DNA of 64,000 nt from Desulfovibrionaceae bacterium (GTDB lineage: Bacteria; Desulfobacterota; Desulfovibrionia; Desulfovibrionales; Desulfovibrionaceae): NCBI GenBank assembly GCA_015709205.1, contig JACCQO010000005.1, forward strand, positions 1 to 64,000, given 5' to 3'. The position numbers were made by a program, and so were the translations under genes. Each line of letters begins with the position of its first letter. Position 1 is the first letter of the stretch. The notes below the pieces were generated by a model, which ran no database searches, was not told where the DNA came from, and saw only the letters and a program-made list of their open reading frames with translations. Positions 1 through 10,697 of the stretch are shown here, piece after piece.

Positions 1-47
1 GTCACCCCGGAGAATGACCCCAGAGAGACGGGTTTGTCTTTTCTAAA

Positions 48-123
48 TGGTGGAGACGAAGGGATTCGAACCCTCGACCCCTGCCTTGCGAAGGCAGTGC
101 TCTCCCAGCTGAGCTACGTCCCC
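48..123 (-). tRNA. tRNA-Ala (anticodon CGC)
   Basis: Read on the minus strand, a complete 76-nt cloverleaf with encoded CCA. The anticodon stem CTGCC/GGCAG closes a 7-nt loop TTCGCAA, giving anticodon CGC, which reads GCG. The acceptor stem GGGGACG/CGTCTCC contains the G3:U70 wobble that is the identity element for alanyl-tRNA synthetase, and the T-arm GGTTCGAATCC is canonical. A 7-bp inverted repeat (133-139 with 148-154) lies just upstream of the 5' end and could be a processing hairpin. No clear terminator is visible in the 47 bases downstream. Confidence 0.97.
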
Positions 124-379
124 ACTGGTACGGGCGACAGGGTCTGTTGTCGCCGCCCGGTCGGCCGTCGGACCCCGAAAAGGGCCGGTGGCTGCCGAGG
201 GAAAGGTGTTTACCCTCTTCGGCGGGCCTTGGCAACTCCTTTCGGCGAGCGGGCGGGCCGGAAAATCATCGCGCGCCGTGAAACCGCGCGCCGCGGTTCG
301 AAGCGACCGACGATTCGGGAGGCGGATCGCGCCCGGACGAATCCGGCGGAGGTCCGGAACGAGGCCGGGTGCGCCGCGC

Positions 380-1996
380 TCACAGCCCCAGGGCCACGAG
401 CAGGGTGGTCATGCGGTGCACGTAGGTGTGCTCGGAGAGGATCAGGCTGCGCCAGGCGCGGCGCAGGTCGTTGGTCAGGCCGCGCTCGGATTCCAGGCGG
501 CGCACCAGCGGGCCGATCTCCGAAGGCGCGCGGAAGCGCACCGGCTCGGTCAGCTCGCGCGGAAAGATGTCCAGCCCGGGCGTGGCGTCCGTGATCAGGA
601 AGCCCCCGGCGGCCCAGACGTCGAAGTGCCGCTGGGTGAGCCCGTGGGGCAGCAGCAGGCTGGTGACGTTCAGGGTGTACGGCGCGGCGCGGTAGATGGC
701 CGCCAGCGGGCCGTAGTAGTCCACGGGCGAGCGCAGGTCGAAGATTTCGGGCGCAAGCTCCCGCCAGCCCTCGTCGCCGAAGATCGTGACCGTGAGCTCC
801 CGCGCGGCCGCGCGCAGGCACTCCGCGCGGCGCAGGCGCGAGCTCTCCTCGGCCCCGAAGCCCGGCCGCCGGGCCTCGGCCGTGGGCCAGAGCAGGGACA
901 TGCCCAGCCGGCGCACCCACCAGGCGTGGTCCGGCCGGCCGCCGCGCGCCAGGATCTCGCGCGCCGCGTCCAGCTCCGTGGGGTCCACGCCGCAACCCGC
1001 GAAATAGCGCTCCCGGTCCGGAAACGCGGAGCGGCCCACGAAGGTGAGTTGGCCCAGCCCCATGGCCTCGCGCGGCAGCGGCGTGAAGTCCCGGGGCGCG
1101 CTGCCCGAGCCCGGCGGCGCGGACGGCCCGGGCCCGAAGATCGCCGGGTCCACGGCCAGGGGCAGATGGTGCACGCGGCGCGCGCCGTGGCCCTTGAGCG
1201 GGCCGATGAACGAAGCGTCGGTGACGAAGAGGTGGCAGTCCTTCCAGAACGGGCTCTTGAGGCCCGAGAGCAGGTGCCAGGGGTTGTCCACGCACCACAC
1301 GGCCACGGGCACGCCCGCGGCGCGCAGCAGGCCGTAGCGCTCGCCGTGCGCGTCCAGTCCCTTGAAGTTCACGGACACGCAGCACTGCGGCCGCGAGCGC
1401 GTCAGGGCCACGGGCAGGTCCTTGGCCATCAGGTCCGGGCTGAGGCGCTTGGGCTTGAGCCCCAGCTCGTGCAGGGCGGAGACGATCTCGCGCGCCAGCA
1501 GGTCGGAAAGGTCGGCGGTCACGAGCACGGCGCGGCTGCGCTCCATGGGCGCGTCCGGCGCGAGAAAGGCCCACTGGCAGGCGGCCACCAGCGGCCCCCA
1601 GAAGCTGGGGAAGAGCTGCGCGGCCGGGCGGTAGCGGAAGACCTCGCAGGAGCGCACCAGCTCGCGCGTCAGGGCCTCGGGCGCGAGCCGCTCCCAGGCC
1701 GGGCCGTCCGCGGCGTGGGCAAAGGCCTCCACGGCCGTCTTTTCCGCCATGCGCACGGCGGCGGGCCACAGCCCGCCCATCTGGCGCTCGAAATCCGGAC
1801 ACTCCACGTACTTGACCGGCGCGCCGGAAAAGGAGAGACCCGCCGCGATGACCGCGTCCAGCGGCACGGGCCCCAGGCCGAGCAGGAGCACGGGCGACCC
1901 GGGCGCGCCGCCCAGGCGCTCGTACTGGCCCGCGCCGGACATGAGCGTGCGGGGCTTGCCCAGCTCGTTGACGATGCGGATGCGTTGCGGCCTCAT
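380..1996 (-). CDS. CgeB-family glycosyltransferase
   Basis: A 538-aa protein with the layout of Desulfovibrio CgeB-like (glycosyltransferase family 1-like, GT-B) proteins. The N-terminal half is a variable Rossmann-like region. A middle segment carries the CVDNPWHLL and VTDASF motifs typical of the DUF3880/CgeB family. The C-terminal Glyco_trans_1_2 domain contains [19 protein letters not shown], the usual nucleotide-sugar binding signature. It probably transfers a sugar to a surface polymer or protein; donor and acceptor cannot be read from the sequence. The open frame extends 25 codons further upstream, but that part overlaps the region before rlmE. ATG 1996 gives the N-terminus MRPQRIRIV and has GGAGGGG about 15 nt upstream. 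It is divergent from rlmE with an 89-bp spacer. Confidence 0.8.
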   Translation of the reverse strand: MRPQRIRIVNELGKPRTLMSGAGQYERLGGAPGSPVLLLGLGPVPLDAVIAAGLSFSGAPVKYVECPDFERQMGGLWPAAVRMAEKTAVEAFAHAADGPAWERLAPEALTRELVRSCEVFRYRPAAQLFPSFWGPLVAACQWAFLAPDAPMERSRAVLVTADLSDLLAREIVSALHELGLKPKRLSPDLMAKDLPVALTRSRPQCCVSVNFKGLDAHGERYGLLRAAGVPVAVWCVDNPWHLLSGLKSPFWKDCHLFVTDASFIGPLKGHGARRVHHLPLAVDPAIFGPGPSAPPGSGSAPRDFTPLPREAMGLGQLTFVGRSAFPDRERYFAGCGVDPTELDAAREILARGGRPDHAWWVRRLGMSLLWPTAEARRPGFGAEESSRLRRAECLRAAARELTVTIFGDEGWRELAPEIFDLRSPVDYYGPLAAIYRAAPYTLNVTSLLLPHGLTQRHFDVWAAGGFLITDATPGLDIFPRELTEPVRFRAPSEIGPLVRRLESERGLTNDLRRAWRSLILSEHTYVHRMTTLLVALGL

Positions 1997-2085
1997 GGCG
2001 TGGGCGGCGTTCCCCTCCGGGGCGCGGGGGCCGCATGCGCATCTTGGCGCGCGGCCCGGTTTGGGGTACACAAGGCAACCCGTTC

Positions 2086-2772
2086 ATGAAAAAATATCGC
2101 GACCACTACTTCAAGAAGGCCAAGCAGGAGCACTACCCGGCCCGCTCGGTCTACAAGCTCCAGGAAATCGACAAGCGATTTCATGTGCTTGGAGCGGGAT
2201 TCCAGGTCCTGGACCTGGGCGCCGCGCCCGGCTCCTGGACCCTGTGGGCGGCCAGGAAGGTCGGCCCCGGCGGCCGCGTGCTCGCAGCGGACATCCAGGC
2301 CACGGAGACGCAGTTTCCTGAAAACGCGGTTTTTTTGCAAGAGGACGTCTTCGAGCGCAGCGCGGCCTTTCAGGCCGAACTCGACGCCCGCAAGCCCTTC
2401 GACGTCGTGCTCTCGGACATGGCCCCCAAGACGACCGGGGTCAAGTTCGCGGATCAGGCGCGCTCCCTGGAACTGGCCGTGGAGGCCCTGGCCGTGGCCC
2501 AGGATTGCCTGATAAAAGGCGGCAGCTTCGTGGTCAAGATTTTCATGGGCCCGGACGACGGCGAATTGCGCGCGGCCATGCGCGACGCCTTCGAGGCCGT
2601 GAAGGCCTTCAAGCCCCAGAGTTCGCGGTCCGAGAGCAAGGAGATTTTTTACGTGGGGCTCAGGTTCAGGGGAGCGGGGGCGTCCGCGCCCGAGGAGGGC
2701 GAGCCCAAACCTCCGGACCCCAAGCCTCCGGACGCGGCCACGGGCAACGGCCGGGGCGACGCGCCCACGTAG
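2086..2772 (+). CDS. rlmE: 23S rRNA (uridine-2'-O-)methyltransferase RlmE/FtsJ
   Basis: A 228-aa RlmE homologue that should methylate the 2'-OH of the A-loop uridine (E. coli U2552) during 50S maturation. The N-terminus [13 protein letters not shown] and the [11 protein letters not shown] segment are family hallmarks. The SAM site is [11 protein letters not shown], and the K-D-K-E catalytic tetrad is visible in SVYKL, LSDMAPK, FVVKIF and SESKEIF. A roughly 35-residue Pro/Glu/Asp-rich C-terminal tail goes beyond the usual length. The longer open frame starting at 2035 was rejected because the family N-terminus begins exactly at ATG 2086. A hairpin with a T run follows. Confidence 0.93.
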   Translation: MKKYRDHYFKKAKQEHYPARSVYKLQEIDKRFHVLGAGFQVLDLGAAPGSWTLWAARKVGPGGRVLAADIQATETQFPENAVFLQEDVFERSAAFQAELDARKPFDVVLSDMAPKTTGVKFADQARSLELAVEALAVAQDCLIKGGSFVVKIFMGPDDGELRAAMRDAFEAVKAFKPQSSRSESKEIFYVGLRFRGAGASAPEEGEPKPPDPKPPDAATGNGRGDAPT

Positions 2773-2783
2773 CGCGTTCCGGG

Positions 2784-2810
2784 CGGCCCGGCGGGCCGAG
2801 GGCGTTTTTT
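2784..2810 (+). terminator. Probable terminator after rlmE
   Basis: CGGCCC (2784-2789) pairs with GGGCCG (2793-2798) across a GGC loop, and six Ts end at 2810 after a short GC spacer. The stem is short and the T run slightly displaced, so strength is uncertain. Confidence 0.5.
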
Positions 2811-2972
2811 CGGGAAACGATGCGGGCGGCCCCGGGGCCGCCGACGCAGACGGGAAGGATACCGCGCCGCGCGGGCGGCGCAGCGAACACGAACCATACG
2901 GCACGGGCGGCGCAGCGCGCCCGGCCTTCGCGGCCCGGTCGGCCGATCGGGCGCGATCTATAAGGAGGAGTT

Positions 2973-3722
2973 ATGGCCGGACACAGCAAATGGCACAATA
3001 TCCAGCACCGCAAGGGCCGTCAGGACGCCAAGCGCGGTGTGCAGTTCACCAAGGCGGCCAAGGAGATCATCATCGCGGCGCGCGGCGGCGGCGATCCGAA
3101 CATGAACGCGCGCCTGAAGAGCGCCATCGCGGCGGCCAAGGCCGTGAACCTGCCCAAGGACAAGATCGAGACCGCGATCAAGAAGGGCACGGGCGAGCTG
3201 CAGGGCGAGAACTACGAGGAAGTGACCTACGAAGGGTACGGCCCGGGCGGCGTGGCCCTGCTCATCGACGCGGCCACGGACAACCGCAACCGCACTGTGG
3301 CCGACGTGCGCCACCTGCTCAACAAGGGCGGCGGGTCCATGGGCGAGGCCGGGTGCGTGAACTGGATGTTCGAGCGCAAGGGCGTGTTCGGCTTCCCCAA
3401 GGACAAGTACGCCGAGGACCAGCTCCTGGAGATCGGTCTGGAGGCCGGGGCCGAGGACGTCATCGACGACGGCGACGAATGGACCGTGCACGCCTCGGTG
3501 GAGGACTTCATGGCCGTGCAGGAGGCCTTCGAGGCCGCGGGCCTGGAGTGGGACGAGGCCGAGCTGACCATGGTGCCCAAGACCACCGTGGACGTGGACG
3601 TGGAGGTCGCGCGCAAGCTCCTGCGGCTCATGGACATGCTCGAGGACAACGACGACGTGCAGAAGGTCCACGCCAACTTCGACATCCCCGACGACGTGAT
3701 GGCCGAGTTGGAGAACGAGTAG
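2973..3722 (+). CDS. yebC: YebC/PmpR (TACO1) family protein
   Basis: A 249-aa full-length YebC/TACO1 protein. It starts with the invariant [15 protein letters not shown] and keeps the family blocks [25 protein letters not shown] and [10 protein letters not shown]. Family members have been described both as DNA-binding regulators (PmpR) and, more recently, as ribosome-associated factors relieving proline-stretch stalling. The sequence does not choose between these. A strong Shine-Dalgarno (GGAGGAG) precedes the ATG. It lies 5 bp upstream of ruvC, the conserved yebC-ruvC order seen in many bacteria, so it is probably the first gene of the ruv operon. Confidence 0.95.
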   Translation: MAGHSKWHNIQHRKGRQDAKRGVQFTKAAKEIIIAARGGGDPNMNARLKSAIAAAKAVNLPKDKIETAIKKGTGELQGENYEEVTYEGYGPGGVALLIDAATDNRNRTVADVRHLLNKGGGSMGEAGCVNWMFERKGVFGFPKDKYAEDQLLEIGLEAGAEDVIDDGDEWTVHASVEDFMAVQEAFEAAGLEWDEAELTMVPKTTVDVDVEVARKLLRLMDMLEDNDDVQKVHANFDIPDDVMAELENE

Positions 3723-3727
3723 GGCGC

Positions 3728-4276
3728 ATGCGCGGGCAGGGCAGGGGCGTGGTGGTGCTGGGCATCGACCCGGGCACGCGGATCACGGGCTACGGCGTGG
3801 TGGCCGAGGAATCGGGCAGCGCGCGGCTCGTGGCCGTGGGCACCATCCGCCCCCCCGCCAACGCGCCCATGGAGCGGCGGCTGGCGGCCATCTTCAAGGG
3901 CGTGTCCGAACTCATCGCCGCGCACGCGCCCGACGAGGCGGCCCTGGAGGAGGTCTTCACCGCGCGCAACGTGGGCTCGGCGCTGAAGCTGGGCCAGGCG
4001 CGCGGCGCGATCCTGGCCGCCTGCGGCCTGGCCGGGGTGCCGGTGGTCGGCTACGAACCCACGAAGATCAAGAAGGCCGTGGTCGGCCAGGGCCGGGCGG
4101 AGAAGGACCAGGTCGCCTTCATGGTCGCGCAGATCCTGGGCCAGCGCAATCCGGGCTGGGCCGTGGACGCCAGCGACGCCCTGGCCGCGGCCGTCTGCCA
4201 CCTGAACACGCGCCGCCTGAACCGGCTCGCCGGAGTGGCGGGCGCGGGGAACGCTCCGAAGGGAGAGCGCCGATGA
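3728..4276 (+). CDS. ruvC: Holliday junction resolvase RuvC
   Basis: A 182-aa RuvC, the endonuclease subunit of the RuvABC resolvasome that cuts Holliday junctions symmetrically. The RNase H-like fold shows its acidic residues in order: Asp14 in LGIDPGTRITGYG, the Glu pair in ALEEVF and the C-terminal DASDALAAAVCH block. The KLGQARG and GYEPTKIKKAVVGQGRA segments are typical. The ATG was placed at 3728, 5 bp after yebC, because upstream sequence in this frame is a shadow of yebC. Its stop overlaps the ruvA start (ATGA), indicating translational coupling. Confidence 0.95.
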   Translation: MRGQGRGVVVLGIDPGTRITGYGVVAEESGSARLVAVGTIRPPANAPMERRLAAIFKGVSELIAAHAPDEAALEEVFTARNVGSALKLGQARGAILAACGLAGVPVVGYEPTKIKKAVVGQGRAEKDQVAFMVAQILGQRNPGWAVDASDALAAAVCHLNTRRLNRLAGVAGAGNAPKGERR

Positions 4277-4887
4277 TCGCCTATCTGGAAGGACGGTTGC
4301 TGGAGAGCTCCGAGGACAGTTGCGTGCTGTTCACCGAGGGCGGCGTGGGCTACGAGGTCTTTCCCGTGCGCCAGGTGCTCTCGCGGCTGCCCGCGCGCGG
4401 CGAGCTCGTGGCCCTCTACATCTCCACCATCGTGCGCGAGGACGCCCTGGAACTCTACGGCTTCCCGTCCTGGGACGAGCGCCGGACCTTCGAGGTGCTC
4501 ATCTCCATCTCCAAGCTCGGGCCCAAGACCTCCCTGGCCCTGCTTTCGCATTTTTCGCCCGACGACCTGCGCCGCGTGGTGGCCAACGACGACCCCGGCG
4601 CGCTGACCGTGGTTTCGGGCATCGGCAAGAAGACCGCCCAGCACATCTTCCTGGAGCTCAAGTACAAGCTCAAGGCCGACGTCGTGCCCGGCGCGGTCAA
4701 GGGCCGCGACGCCACGGCCGCTTCGGCCTTCCGCGACGCCCTGGCGGGGCTGACCAATCTGGGGTATCCCGAGGAAGAGGCGCGCACCGTGCTGGAAGAG
4801 GTCTTCGCCGCCCAGGAGGACCTGGACGTGGCCGGGGCCCTGCGCGAGGCGCTCAAGGCCATGGCCCGCAACCGTTCCGGCGCGTAG
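4273..4887 (+). CDS. ruvA: Holliday junction DNA helicase subunit RuvA
   Basis: A 204-aa RuvA of standard length. The N-terminal OB-fold begins MIAYLEGRLLE. The middle helix-hairpin-helix region contains LLSHFSPDDLRR and VSGIGKKTAQHIFLELK. A C-terminal UBA-like domain that contacts RuvB ends the protein. RuvA tetramers hold the four-way junction and load the RuvB motor. Start and stop fit a four-gene ruv/thyX run. The start codon overlaps the ruvC stop by 4 bp. Confidence 0.95.
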   Translation: MIAYLEGRLLESSEDSCVLFTEGGVGYEVFPVRQVLSRLPARGELVALYISTIVREDALELYGFPSWDERRTFEVLISISKLGPKTSLALLSHFSPDDLRRVVANDDPGALTVVSGIGKKTAQHIFLELKYKLKADVVPGAVKGRDATAASAFRDALAGLTNLGYPEEEARTVLEEVFAAQEDLDVAGALREALKAMARNRSGA

Positions 4888-4977
4888 CGCCCCGGGCGGG
4901 ACCGGAAGGCGCCTCCGGCGCCGCATTCGTGACGCATCCGGAAGAGCAGCATTCGCGAGACACGCATTCGAGAGCCC

Positions 4978-5937
4978 ATGTACGATCCCTGCGGCGACGA
5001 CACCATCCGGCCGGAGAGCCTGGACTCCTTCATCGGCCAGGAGGATTTGCGCGCCAACCTGCGCGTCTTCCTGCGTGCGGCCACGGAGCGCGGCCAGGCC
5101 ATGGACCACACCCTGTTCTACGGCAATCCGGGCCTGGGCAAGACAACGCTGGCCCGGATCATGGCCCGCGAGTTGGGCGTGAACCTGGTCTCCACTTCCG
5201 GCCCGGTGCTCGAGCGCGGCGGCGACCTGGCCGCCATCCTCACCAACCTGGGCTCGCGCGACATCCTCTTTGTGGACGAGATCCACCGCATGCCCCCGGC
5301 CGTGGAGGAGATCCTCTATCCGGCCATGGAGGACTTCAAGCTCGACCTGGTCATCGGCCAGGGGCCCGGCGCGCGCACCGTGAAGATCGACCTGGAGCCC
5401 TTCACCCTGGTGGGCGCGACCACGCGCATCGGCCTGCTGACCTCGCCCCTGCGCGACCGCTTCGGGGCCATCTTCCGGCTGGAGTTCTACGATGCCGAGG
5501 ATTTGCGCACCATCGTGCTGCGCGCCGCGCGCATCCTGGACGTGGAGATCACCGAGGCCGGGGCCCTGGAGATCGGCCGCCGCTCGCGCGGCACCCCGCG
5601 CATCGCCAACCGGCTGCTGCGCCGCGTGCGCGACTTCGCCTCGGTCACGGGCACCGGCGTGGTGGACGACGTCATCGCCGTGGAGGCCCTGGGCCGCATG
5701 GACGTGGACGAATCCGGCCTGGACCAGATGGACCGCAAGATCCTGGAGGTGCTCATCCACAACTACTCGGGCGGCCCCGTGGGCGTGAAGACCCTGGCCG
5801 TGGCCTGCTCCGAGGAGGTGCGCACCATCGAGGACATCTACGAGCCGTACCTCATCCAGTGCGGCTTTCTCAAACGCACGTCCCGGGGGCGCGTGGCCAC
5901 GGCCAAGGCCTATCGCCACCTGGGCGTCATGGGCTGA
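4978..5937 (+). CDS. ruvB: Holliday junction branch migration ATPase RuvB
   Basis: A 319-aa AAA+ motor that drives branch migration with RuvA. Visible motifs are the N-terminal [11 protein letters not shown], Walker [10 protein letters not shown] (usually GPPGLGKTT), Walker [10 protein letters not shown], sensor 1 VGATTRIG and the C-terminal winged helix with [16 protein letters not shown]. It is slightly shorter at the N-terminus than E. coli RuvB, as in other Desulfovibrionales. No convincing Shine-Dalgarno precedes ATG 4978; coupling to ruvA 90 bp upstream is possible but not tight. Confidence 0.95.
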   Translation: MYDPCGDDTIRPESLDSFIGQEDLRANLRVFLRAATERGQAMDHTLFYGNPGLGKTTLARIMARELGVNLVSTSGPVLERGGDLAAILTNLGSRDILFVDEIHRMPPAVEEILYPAMEDFKLDLVIGQGPGARTVKIDLEPFTLVGATTRIGLLTSPLRDRFGAIFRLEFYDAEDLRTIVLRAARILDVEITEAGALEIGRRSRGTPRIANRLLRRVRDFASVTGTGVVDDVIAVEALGRMDVDESGLDQMDRKILEVLIHNYSGGPVGVKTLAVACSEEVRTIEDIYEPYLIQCGFLKRTSRGRVATAKAYRHLGVMG

Positions 5938-5985
5938 CGCCCGCAAGCCGCACCGCCGCGCGACGCGGCACGAAGAAGGACCGCC

Positions 5986-6717
5986 ATGCCCCGCAAAGAG
6001 TGCAACGTCTCGCTCCTGGCCCACACGCCCGAGGCCCTTTCGCTGATCTACGCCGCCTTCCGCCAGTGCTACCACGCGGGCTGGGTGGCGGACATGTGGC
6101 CCCGGTTGCTCGCCGGGGAGATCGAGAAGGGCAAGCAGGCCGAATTCGTGCGCAACGTGCTCGCCTCGGGCCACGATTCGCCCATCGAGCACGTCTCCTT
6201 CACCTTCGCCGTGGAGGGCGTGAGCCGCGCCCTGACGCACCAGTTGGTGCGCCACCGCATCGCGTCCTATTCCCAGCAGTCCCAGCGCTACGTGGACGGC
6301 TCGGACTTCGACTACATCCTGCCGCCGCAGATCGAGCGCATCCCCGAGGCGAAGGAGCGCTTCGAGCGCTTCATCGCCGAGGTGGGCTCGGCCTACCGCG
6401 ACCTCAAGGACATCCTGGAGCGTGCGGGCCGCAAGGGGGCCAAGGCCAACGAGGACGCGCGCTTCGTCCTGCCCCAGGCCGCCGAGTCCAAGATCGTGGT
6501 GACCATGAACTGCCGTTCGCTTCTGCACTTCTTCGAACTGCGCTGCTGCATGCGCGCCCAGTGGGAGATCCGCGGCATGGCCCAGCGCATGCTCGAACTC
6601 TGCCGCGAGGCCCTGCCCGTGATCTTCGAGGGGGCCGGGGCCAAGTGCGAGCGGCTGAGCTACTGCCCCGAGTCTCCGAAGTTCTCCTGCGGCCGCTATC
6701 CCACGCGCGAGGGCTGA
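5986..6717 (+). CDS. thyX: Flavin-dependent thymidylate synthase ThyX
   Basis: A 243-aa ThyX that makes dTMP from dUMP using FAD and methylenetetrahydrofolate. The signature RHRX7S is seen as RHRIASYSQQS followed by QRYV. The FAD/dUMP-binding C-terminal region includes MNCRSLLHFFELRCC and AQWEIRGMAQRML. It replaces ThyA, and its pathway partner dUTPase (dUTP to dUMP) is encoded 15.7 kb downstream. An AAGAAGGA Shine-Dalgarno lies upstream. A 15-bp perfect inverted repeat follows the stop. Confidence 0.95.
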   Translation: MPRKECNVSLLAHTPEALSLIYAAFRQCYHAGWVADMWPRLLAGEIEKGKQAEFVRNVLASGHDSPIEHVSFTFAVEGVSRALTHQLVRHRIASYSQQSQRYVDGSDFDYILPPQIERIPEAKERFERFIAEVGSAYRDLKDILERAGRKGAKANEDARFVLPQAAESKIVVTMNCRSLLHFFELRCCMRAQWEIRGMAQRMLELCREALPVIFEGAGAKCERLSYCPESPKFSCGRYPTREG

Positions 6718-6752
6718 TCCTTCGGCGGTGCGCCGCCGACGCATCCTTTCCC

Positions 6753-6786
6753 AACGCACAGGGCGGCCGCTGCCGCCCTGTGCGTT
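6753..6786 (+). terminator. Hairpin after thyX
   Basis: Perfect 15-bp inverted repeat (6753-6767 with 6772-6786, arm AACGCACAGGGCGGC) with a 4-nt CGCT loop, 35 bp past the thyX stop. There is no T tract, so it may act as a 3' stabiliser or a Rho-dependent end rather than a classical terminator. Confidence 0.6.
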
Positions 6787-7302
6787 CCGGCGCAGCCTGC
6801 CCGGCTCCGGGCGGTCCACCACGGACCTCCGTATCCCGTCCTCCTTGCGCGCCTTCGCTTTCCGCGCCCGTCCCCCTCTGGTCATCGGTGCAATTTGGCC
6901 GCCGTTTCCGTTGCCATTGTTTCTTCCTGCCCGGCTCCTGGGGCCAGCGCGGGCGCGGTTTCGTAACCAGAATGCGTCAGGTTCGGGCGAGCTGGCGTAG
7001 CACAAATCCCGACTTGCTGCCCACGTTCTCAATACACTGAAATATATTTGGAAATAAATTTTGCTCGATTACAGAGCCTATCTCAGGAACGCGCAGCGCT
7101 ATCGCTCCTATCGCGCAATATTGCGATCCGGTGACGTTTTGCCCGAAGCGCAGGGCCGAATAGGGCGCACCTGGCTTGGTTCGGCGGGGCGACGATTCCT
7201 TTGCGCGATGTGCGGCACATGCCTTGCTAGAGGCTCGTGTCTCACATCGCGAGCAAGGGGGGCGCCGTACTGACGGCGTTCATGATCAGGGACGGGGAGA
7301 CC
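6787..7302. other. Intergenic region thyX to HD-GYP gene
   Basis: About 515 bp without a credible gene. The first half is GC-rich. Positions 7035-7066 are a conspicuously AT-rich patch (AAATATATTTGGAAATAAAT) that probably contains the promoter of the downstream signalling pair. Two palindromes follow: CGCAATATTGCG at 7114-7125 and ATGTGC-G-GCACAT at 7208-7220. Both are candidate operators. A GTG at 7237 could extend the downstream gene but has no Shine-Dalgarno. Confidence 0.5.
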
Positions 7303-8715
7303 ATGCATTATCGTGAAATATTCAAGTATCTTCCACAGCCGGCATTGCTGCTCGACCAGAAGCTGGGGGTGGTGGATTGCAACGAGGCGGCGTTTGCCCT
7401 GTTCGGCCGCGCCGAAAAGTGTGCCCAGGCCGGCGGCCCCGCACCGGCAGGGCCCGGCAGAAGCGCTGCGGAGGCCGGTCGGGCACGTTGCGCCGGGCGC
7501 TATGTGGTCGAGCGCGTGCTCCTGCCCTGGCTGCGGGAGGTGGCCGAGCCCTTTGTCCAGGGGCCGGACCACGTACTGACCGTGGAGCGTCCCCTGGCCG
7601 GGGCCTTTAACGACGAGCGCTGGTTCCGGCTGCGCCTGTCCAAGATCAACCCCGAAGGGTCCGGCGGCGGCGTGGTCGCCATCATCACGGACATCAGCAA
7701 GGAGCACAGGCACCTGGACGAGATCGCCCGGCTCGCGGTGATCATGAATTCCACCGAGGACGCGGTGCTCTGCATGGACCTCGACGGCACGGTGCGCACC
7801 GTGAATCCGGCCTTCAGCAAGATATACGGCTACGAGGCCTCGGAAATCGTGGGCGGCTCGGTCTTCGTCCTGGTGCCCTTCGGGGTGGAGGACGAGATGC
7901 GCGACATCCTGGCCGAGGTGGGGCGCGGCCAGGGGGTTGGACGCGTGGAAACCATGCGGTTGCGCAAGGACGGGAGCCTGTTTCCCGTCTCCGTGACCTA
8001 TTCGCCCGTGCAGGCCAAGGACGTGGTCAGCGCGGTGTCGGCCATCTCCCGCGACATCACCGAGCGCAAGACCGCCGAGGCCGCGTTGCGCTCCAGCCAC
8101 TACAGCCTGCGCACCCTGCTCAACGAGACGGTCATGGCCCTGTCCATGACCATGGAAAAACGCGACCTCTACACGGCCGGGCACCAGCAGAAGGTGGCCA
8201 CCCTGTCGTGCATGCTCGCCGGAGAACTGGGGTTCGATCCCGTGGACGTCGAGGCCGTGCGCATCGCCGCGTTGCTGCACGACATCGGCAAGATCTGCGT
8301 GCCGATGGCCATTCTCTCCAAACCGGCGCGCCTATCTCACGGCGAGTTCGAGCTCATTCGTTGTCATCCCCAGAACGGCTACGACATTCTCAACGACATC
8401 CCCTTCCCCTGGCCTGTGGGCGACCTGATCCATCAGCATCACGAACGATTGGACGGCACCGGCTATCCCGACGGCCTGTCGGACGAGGACATTCTGCCCG
8501 GCGCGCGCGTGGTGGCCGTGGCCGATGTGCTCGAGGCCATGAGCGCGCACCGGCCCTATCGGCCCGCGCTCGGCCTGGAAAGGGCTTTGGAGGAGATTAC
8601 TCAGGAGGCAGGAAAGGCATTTGACAAGGACGTGTGCAAGGCGCTTCGCAGTCTGGTCGCCCGGCATGAGATCATCAACGAAAAAGGAGAGATGCGACTA
8701 TGTCCGTGCGTATGA
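7303..8715 (+). CDS. PAS-PAS-HD-GYP cyclic-di-GMP phosphodiesterase
   Basis: A 470-aa cytoplasmic signalling protein. Two PAS domains (about residues 1-125 and 138-255, the second ending in the PAC-like [14 protein letters not shown]) precede an HD-GYP domain. In that domain the metal-binding HD is His326-Asp327 ([11 protein letters not shown]) and the GYP triad is at 387-389 ([14 protein letters not shown]). HD-GYP domains hydrolyse c-di-GMP to pGpG/GMP. The conserved HD and GYP suggest activity. Start choice: ATG 7303 has GGGGAG close by and opens directly into the first PAS. Alternatives are ATG 7282 and GTG 7237. The 3' end overlaps the chemoreceptor gene by 16 bp, so the pair is co-translated. 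Confidence 0.88.
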   Translation: MHYREIFKYLPQPALLLDQKLGVVDCNEAAFALFGRAEKCAQAGGPAPAGPGRSAAEAGRARCAGRYVVERVLLPWLREVAEPFVQGPDHVLTVERPLAGAFNDERWFRLRLSKINPEGSGGGVVAIITDISKEHRHLDEIARLAVIMNSTEDAVLCMDLDGTVRTVNPAFSKIYGYEASEIVGGSVFVLVPFGVEDEMRDILAEVGRGQGVGRVETMRLRKDGSLFPVSVTYSPVQAKDVVSAVSAISRDITERKTAEAALRSSHYSLRTLLNETVMALSMTMEKRDLYTAGHQQKVATLSCMLAGELGFDPVDVEAVRIAALLHDIGKICVPMAILSKPARLSHGEFELIRCHPQNGYDILNDIPFPWPVGDLIHQHHERLDGTGYPDGLSDEDILPGARVVAVADVLEAMSAHRPYRPALGLERALEEITQEAGKAFDKDVCKALRSLVARHEIINEKGEMRLCPCV

Positions 8716-10697
8716 GACTGTGGATAGTCCTGGCTGTCGCCCTGGCGGGGTTTCTCCTGGTTGCGGCTGCGAACTGGCTGGGCCGGGGCAAGGTCGGCAC
8801 CGCTCTGGAGTTGCGCGAGCAGGCGTTGACCGCAGGCTCCGAGGTGCTGCAGGCCCGTCGGCAGGAGAAGAATTTTTTGTTGCGCAAGGACGAGTCCTGC
8901 GTTGCCAAGGTGAACGGCCATGTGGACGCGGTGGCGGCTGCGGTCAAGAGCATCGCGGCCGGCGATCCCGAGAGCGGGGAGCGCTGCGAAAGGGCCCTGG
9001 GACTGCTTGCCGCTTACCGCAACGAGTTTTCGAGCATGGTCGAGATGGAGAAGGCCACGGGATTGACCGAGGACCAGGGCGCGCGAGCCGTCTTCATCAA
9101 GGCCGCGCGGGCCATGGAGGCGGAGTTCAAGGACGTGGAGCGGCAGGAGGTCGTCATCGTGCTTCTCCAGCTCCGGCGCCAGGAGAAGAACTGGCAGTTG
9201 CGCGATTCCGCCAAGTACCTGGAGCGGGCCAACGGCTGGAAGGTCAAGCTGGAGCAACTGGTGCCCGATCTGGGGCTTGCGCCGGACCATGCCGAGCGCG
9301 TGCTCAAGCGGCTGGGTGAATACAGCCAGGCCTTCAACACGGTGGTCGAACTGCGCGCCCAGGAAAAGAAGGTCAACGCATCGTTGATCGACGCGGCCCG
9401 CGCCCTGGAGCCCGCGCTCAAGGAACTGGGCGACATCTACGCCGTTCGCGCCGAATCCATCCGCAACCAGGTGGATGCGGTTTCCTTCGCGGTCATCGGC
9501 CTGAGCGCCGTGCTCCTGGTGCTGTGCATCACCTGGGCCGCGCGCACCGTGACCAAGCCGCTCGCGGCCCTGGGCGCGTATTCGTGCGCCGTGGCCTCGG
9601 GGGACATGGAGGCCCGCGTGGAAGGGCGCTTCCCGCCCGAGTTCGCGGCCATGCGCGAGGACATCACCAGCATGGTCGGCCAGCTCGCGGCCCGGTTGGA
9701 GGAGGTGCGCACCAAGGAGGTCGAGTCGCGCGAGCAGGCCGAGGCCGCGCGCGCGGCCATGGAGGAGGCGCGCGCCCAGGAGCGGCGCGTCCAGCGGCTC
9801 ATGGACCGCATGCACGATTCCGCCGCCCAGGCCGACCAGGTTTCCGAGCGCGTGGCTTCGGCAGCGGGGCAGCTTTCGGCCATGATGACCCAGGTGCGCC
9901 AGGGCGCGGACGTGCAGAGCGAGCGCATGATCGAGACGGCCACGGCCATGGACCAGATGAACGCCACGGTGCTCGAGGTCGCGCGCAACGCCTCCAGCGC
10001 CTCGGACAACGCCCGCCAGGCCATGGACAAGGCCCAGGCCGGTGCGGACATGGTCTCCCGGGCCGTCAACGCCATCGCCACCGTGGAACGGCGCACCGGC
10101 GACATGCGCACGGGCATGGAGGAACTCGGCGTGCAGGTGGAGTCCATCGGCAAGGTCATGGAGGTGATCAGCGAGATCGCGGATCAGACCAACCTTCTGG
10201 CGCTCAACGCGGCCATCGAGGCCGCGCGCGCGGGCGACGCTGGCCGCGGCTTCGCCGTGGTGGCCGACGAGGTGCGCAAGCTGGCGGAAAAGACCATGCA
10301 GGCCACCAGCGAGGTGGACAAGAGCATCCTGGCCATCCAGGACTCGGCCAAGAAGAACATCGAATCCATGCGCCAGGCCGTGAAGGCCGTGGAGGAGAGC
10401 ACCAATCTGGCCACGGCCTCGGGCCGCTCTCAGGAGGAGATCGTGCGCCTGGTCAGCGAGAACACCCAGCAGGTGGCGGGCATCGCCACGGCCTCGGAGG
10501 AGCAGTCCGCGGCCTCGGAGCAGATCAATCGCGCGGTGGACGAGGTCAACCGCATCGCGCGGGAGTCCGCCGAGGGCATGGCCCAGTCCCAGGAGGCGGT
10601 GCACAGCCTGGCCGAGCTGGCCGAGGAGCTCAAGAACATGATTTCGTCCATGCTCGAGGGCGTGGGCGATGCCCCTGCGGACGGGAAAAGGGCCTGA
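8700..10697 (+). CDS. Methyl-accepting chemotaxis protein with duplicated helical sensor motif
   Basis: A 665-aa transmembrane chemoreceptor. TM1 is residues 7-25 and TM2 about 262-281. The periplasmic part carries two copies of a RRQEKNxxLR motif (about 53-62 and 159-168), which suggests a helical-bimodular (HBM)-type sensor with stacked four-helix bundles. A HAMP region ([10 protein letters not shown]) and a long coiled coil lead to the signalling tip around 490-530 ([20 protein letters not shown]). The C-terminus ends DGKRA with no CheR-binding pentapeptide. GGAG lies upstream of ATG 8700. Overlap with the HD-GYP gene suggests coordinated control of motility and c-di-GMP. Confidence 0.92.
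   Translation: MSVRMRLWIVLAVALAGFLLVAAANWLGRGKVGTALELREQALTAGSEVLQARRQEKNFLLRKDESCVAKVNGHVDAVAAAVKSIAAGDPESGERCERALGLLAAYRNEFSSMVEMEKATGLTEDQGARAVFIKAARAMEAEFKDVERQEVVIVLLQLRRQEKNWQLRDSAKYLERANGWKVKLEQLVPDLGLAPDHAERVLKRLGEYSQAFNTVVELRAQEKKVNASLIDAARALEPALKELGDIYAVRAESIRNQVDAVSFAVIGLSAVLLVLCITWAARTVTKPLAALGAYSCAVASGDMEARVEGRFPPEFAAMREDITSMVGQLAARLEEVRTKEVESREQAEAARAAMEEARAQERRVQRLMDRMHDSAAQADQVSERVASAAGQLSAMMTQVRQGADVQSERMIETATAMDQMNATVLEVARNASSASDNARQAMDKAQAGADMVSRAVNAIATVERRTGDMRTGMEELGVQVESIGKVMEVISEIADQTNLLALNAAIEAARAGDAGRGFAVVADEVRKLAEKTMQATSEVDKSILAIQDSAKKNIESMRQAVKAVEESTNLATASGRSQEEIVRLVSENTQQVAGIATASEEQSAASEQINRAVDEVNRIARESAEGMAQSQEAVHSLAELAEELKNMISSMLEGVGDAPADGKRA

Noticed and set aside
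1..47. Terminator for the tRNA
   Set aside because: No hairpin with a T run could be drawn; sequence continues outside the window.
188..2089. A 633-codon plus-strand open frame opposite the glycosyltransferase
   Set aside because: Arg/Ala/Gly/Gln-rich shadow; the minus-strand gene carries recognisable motifs.
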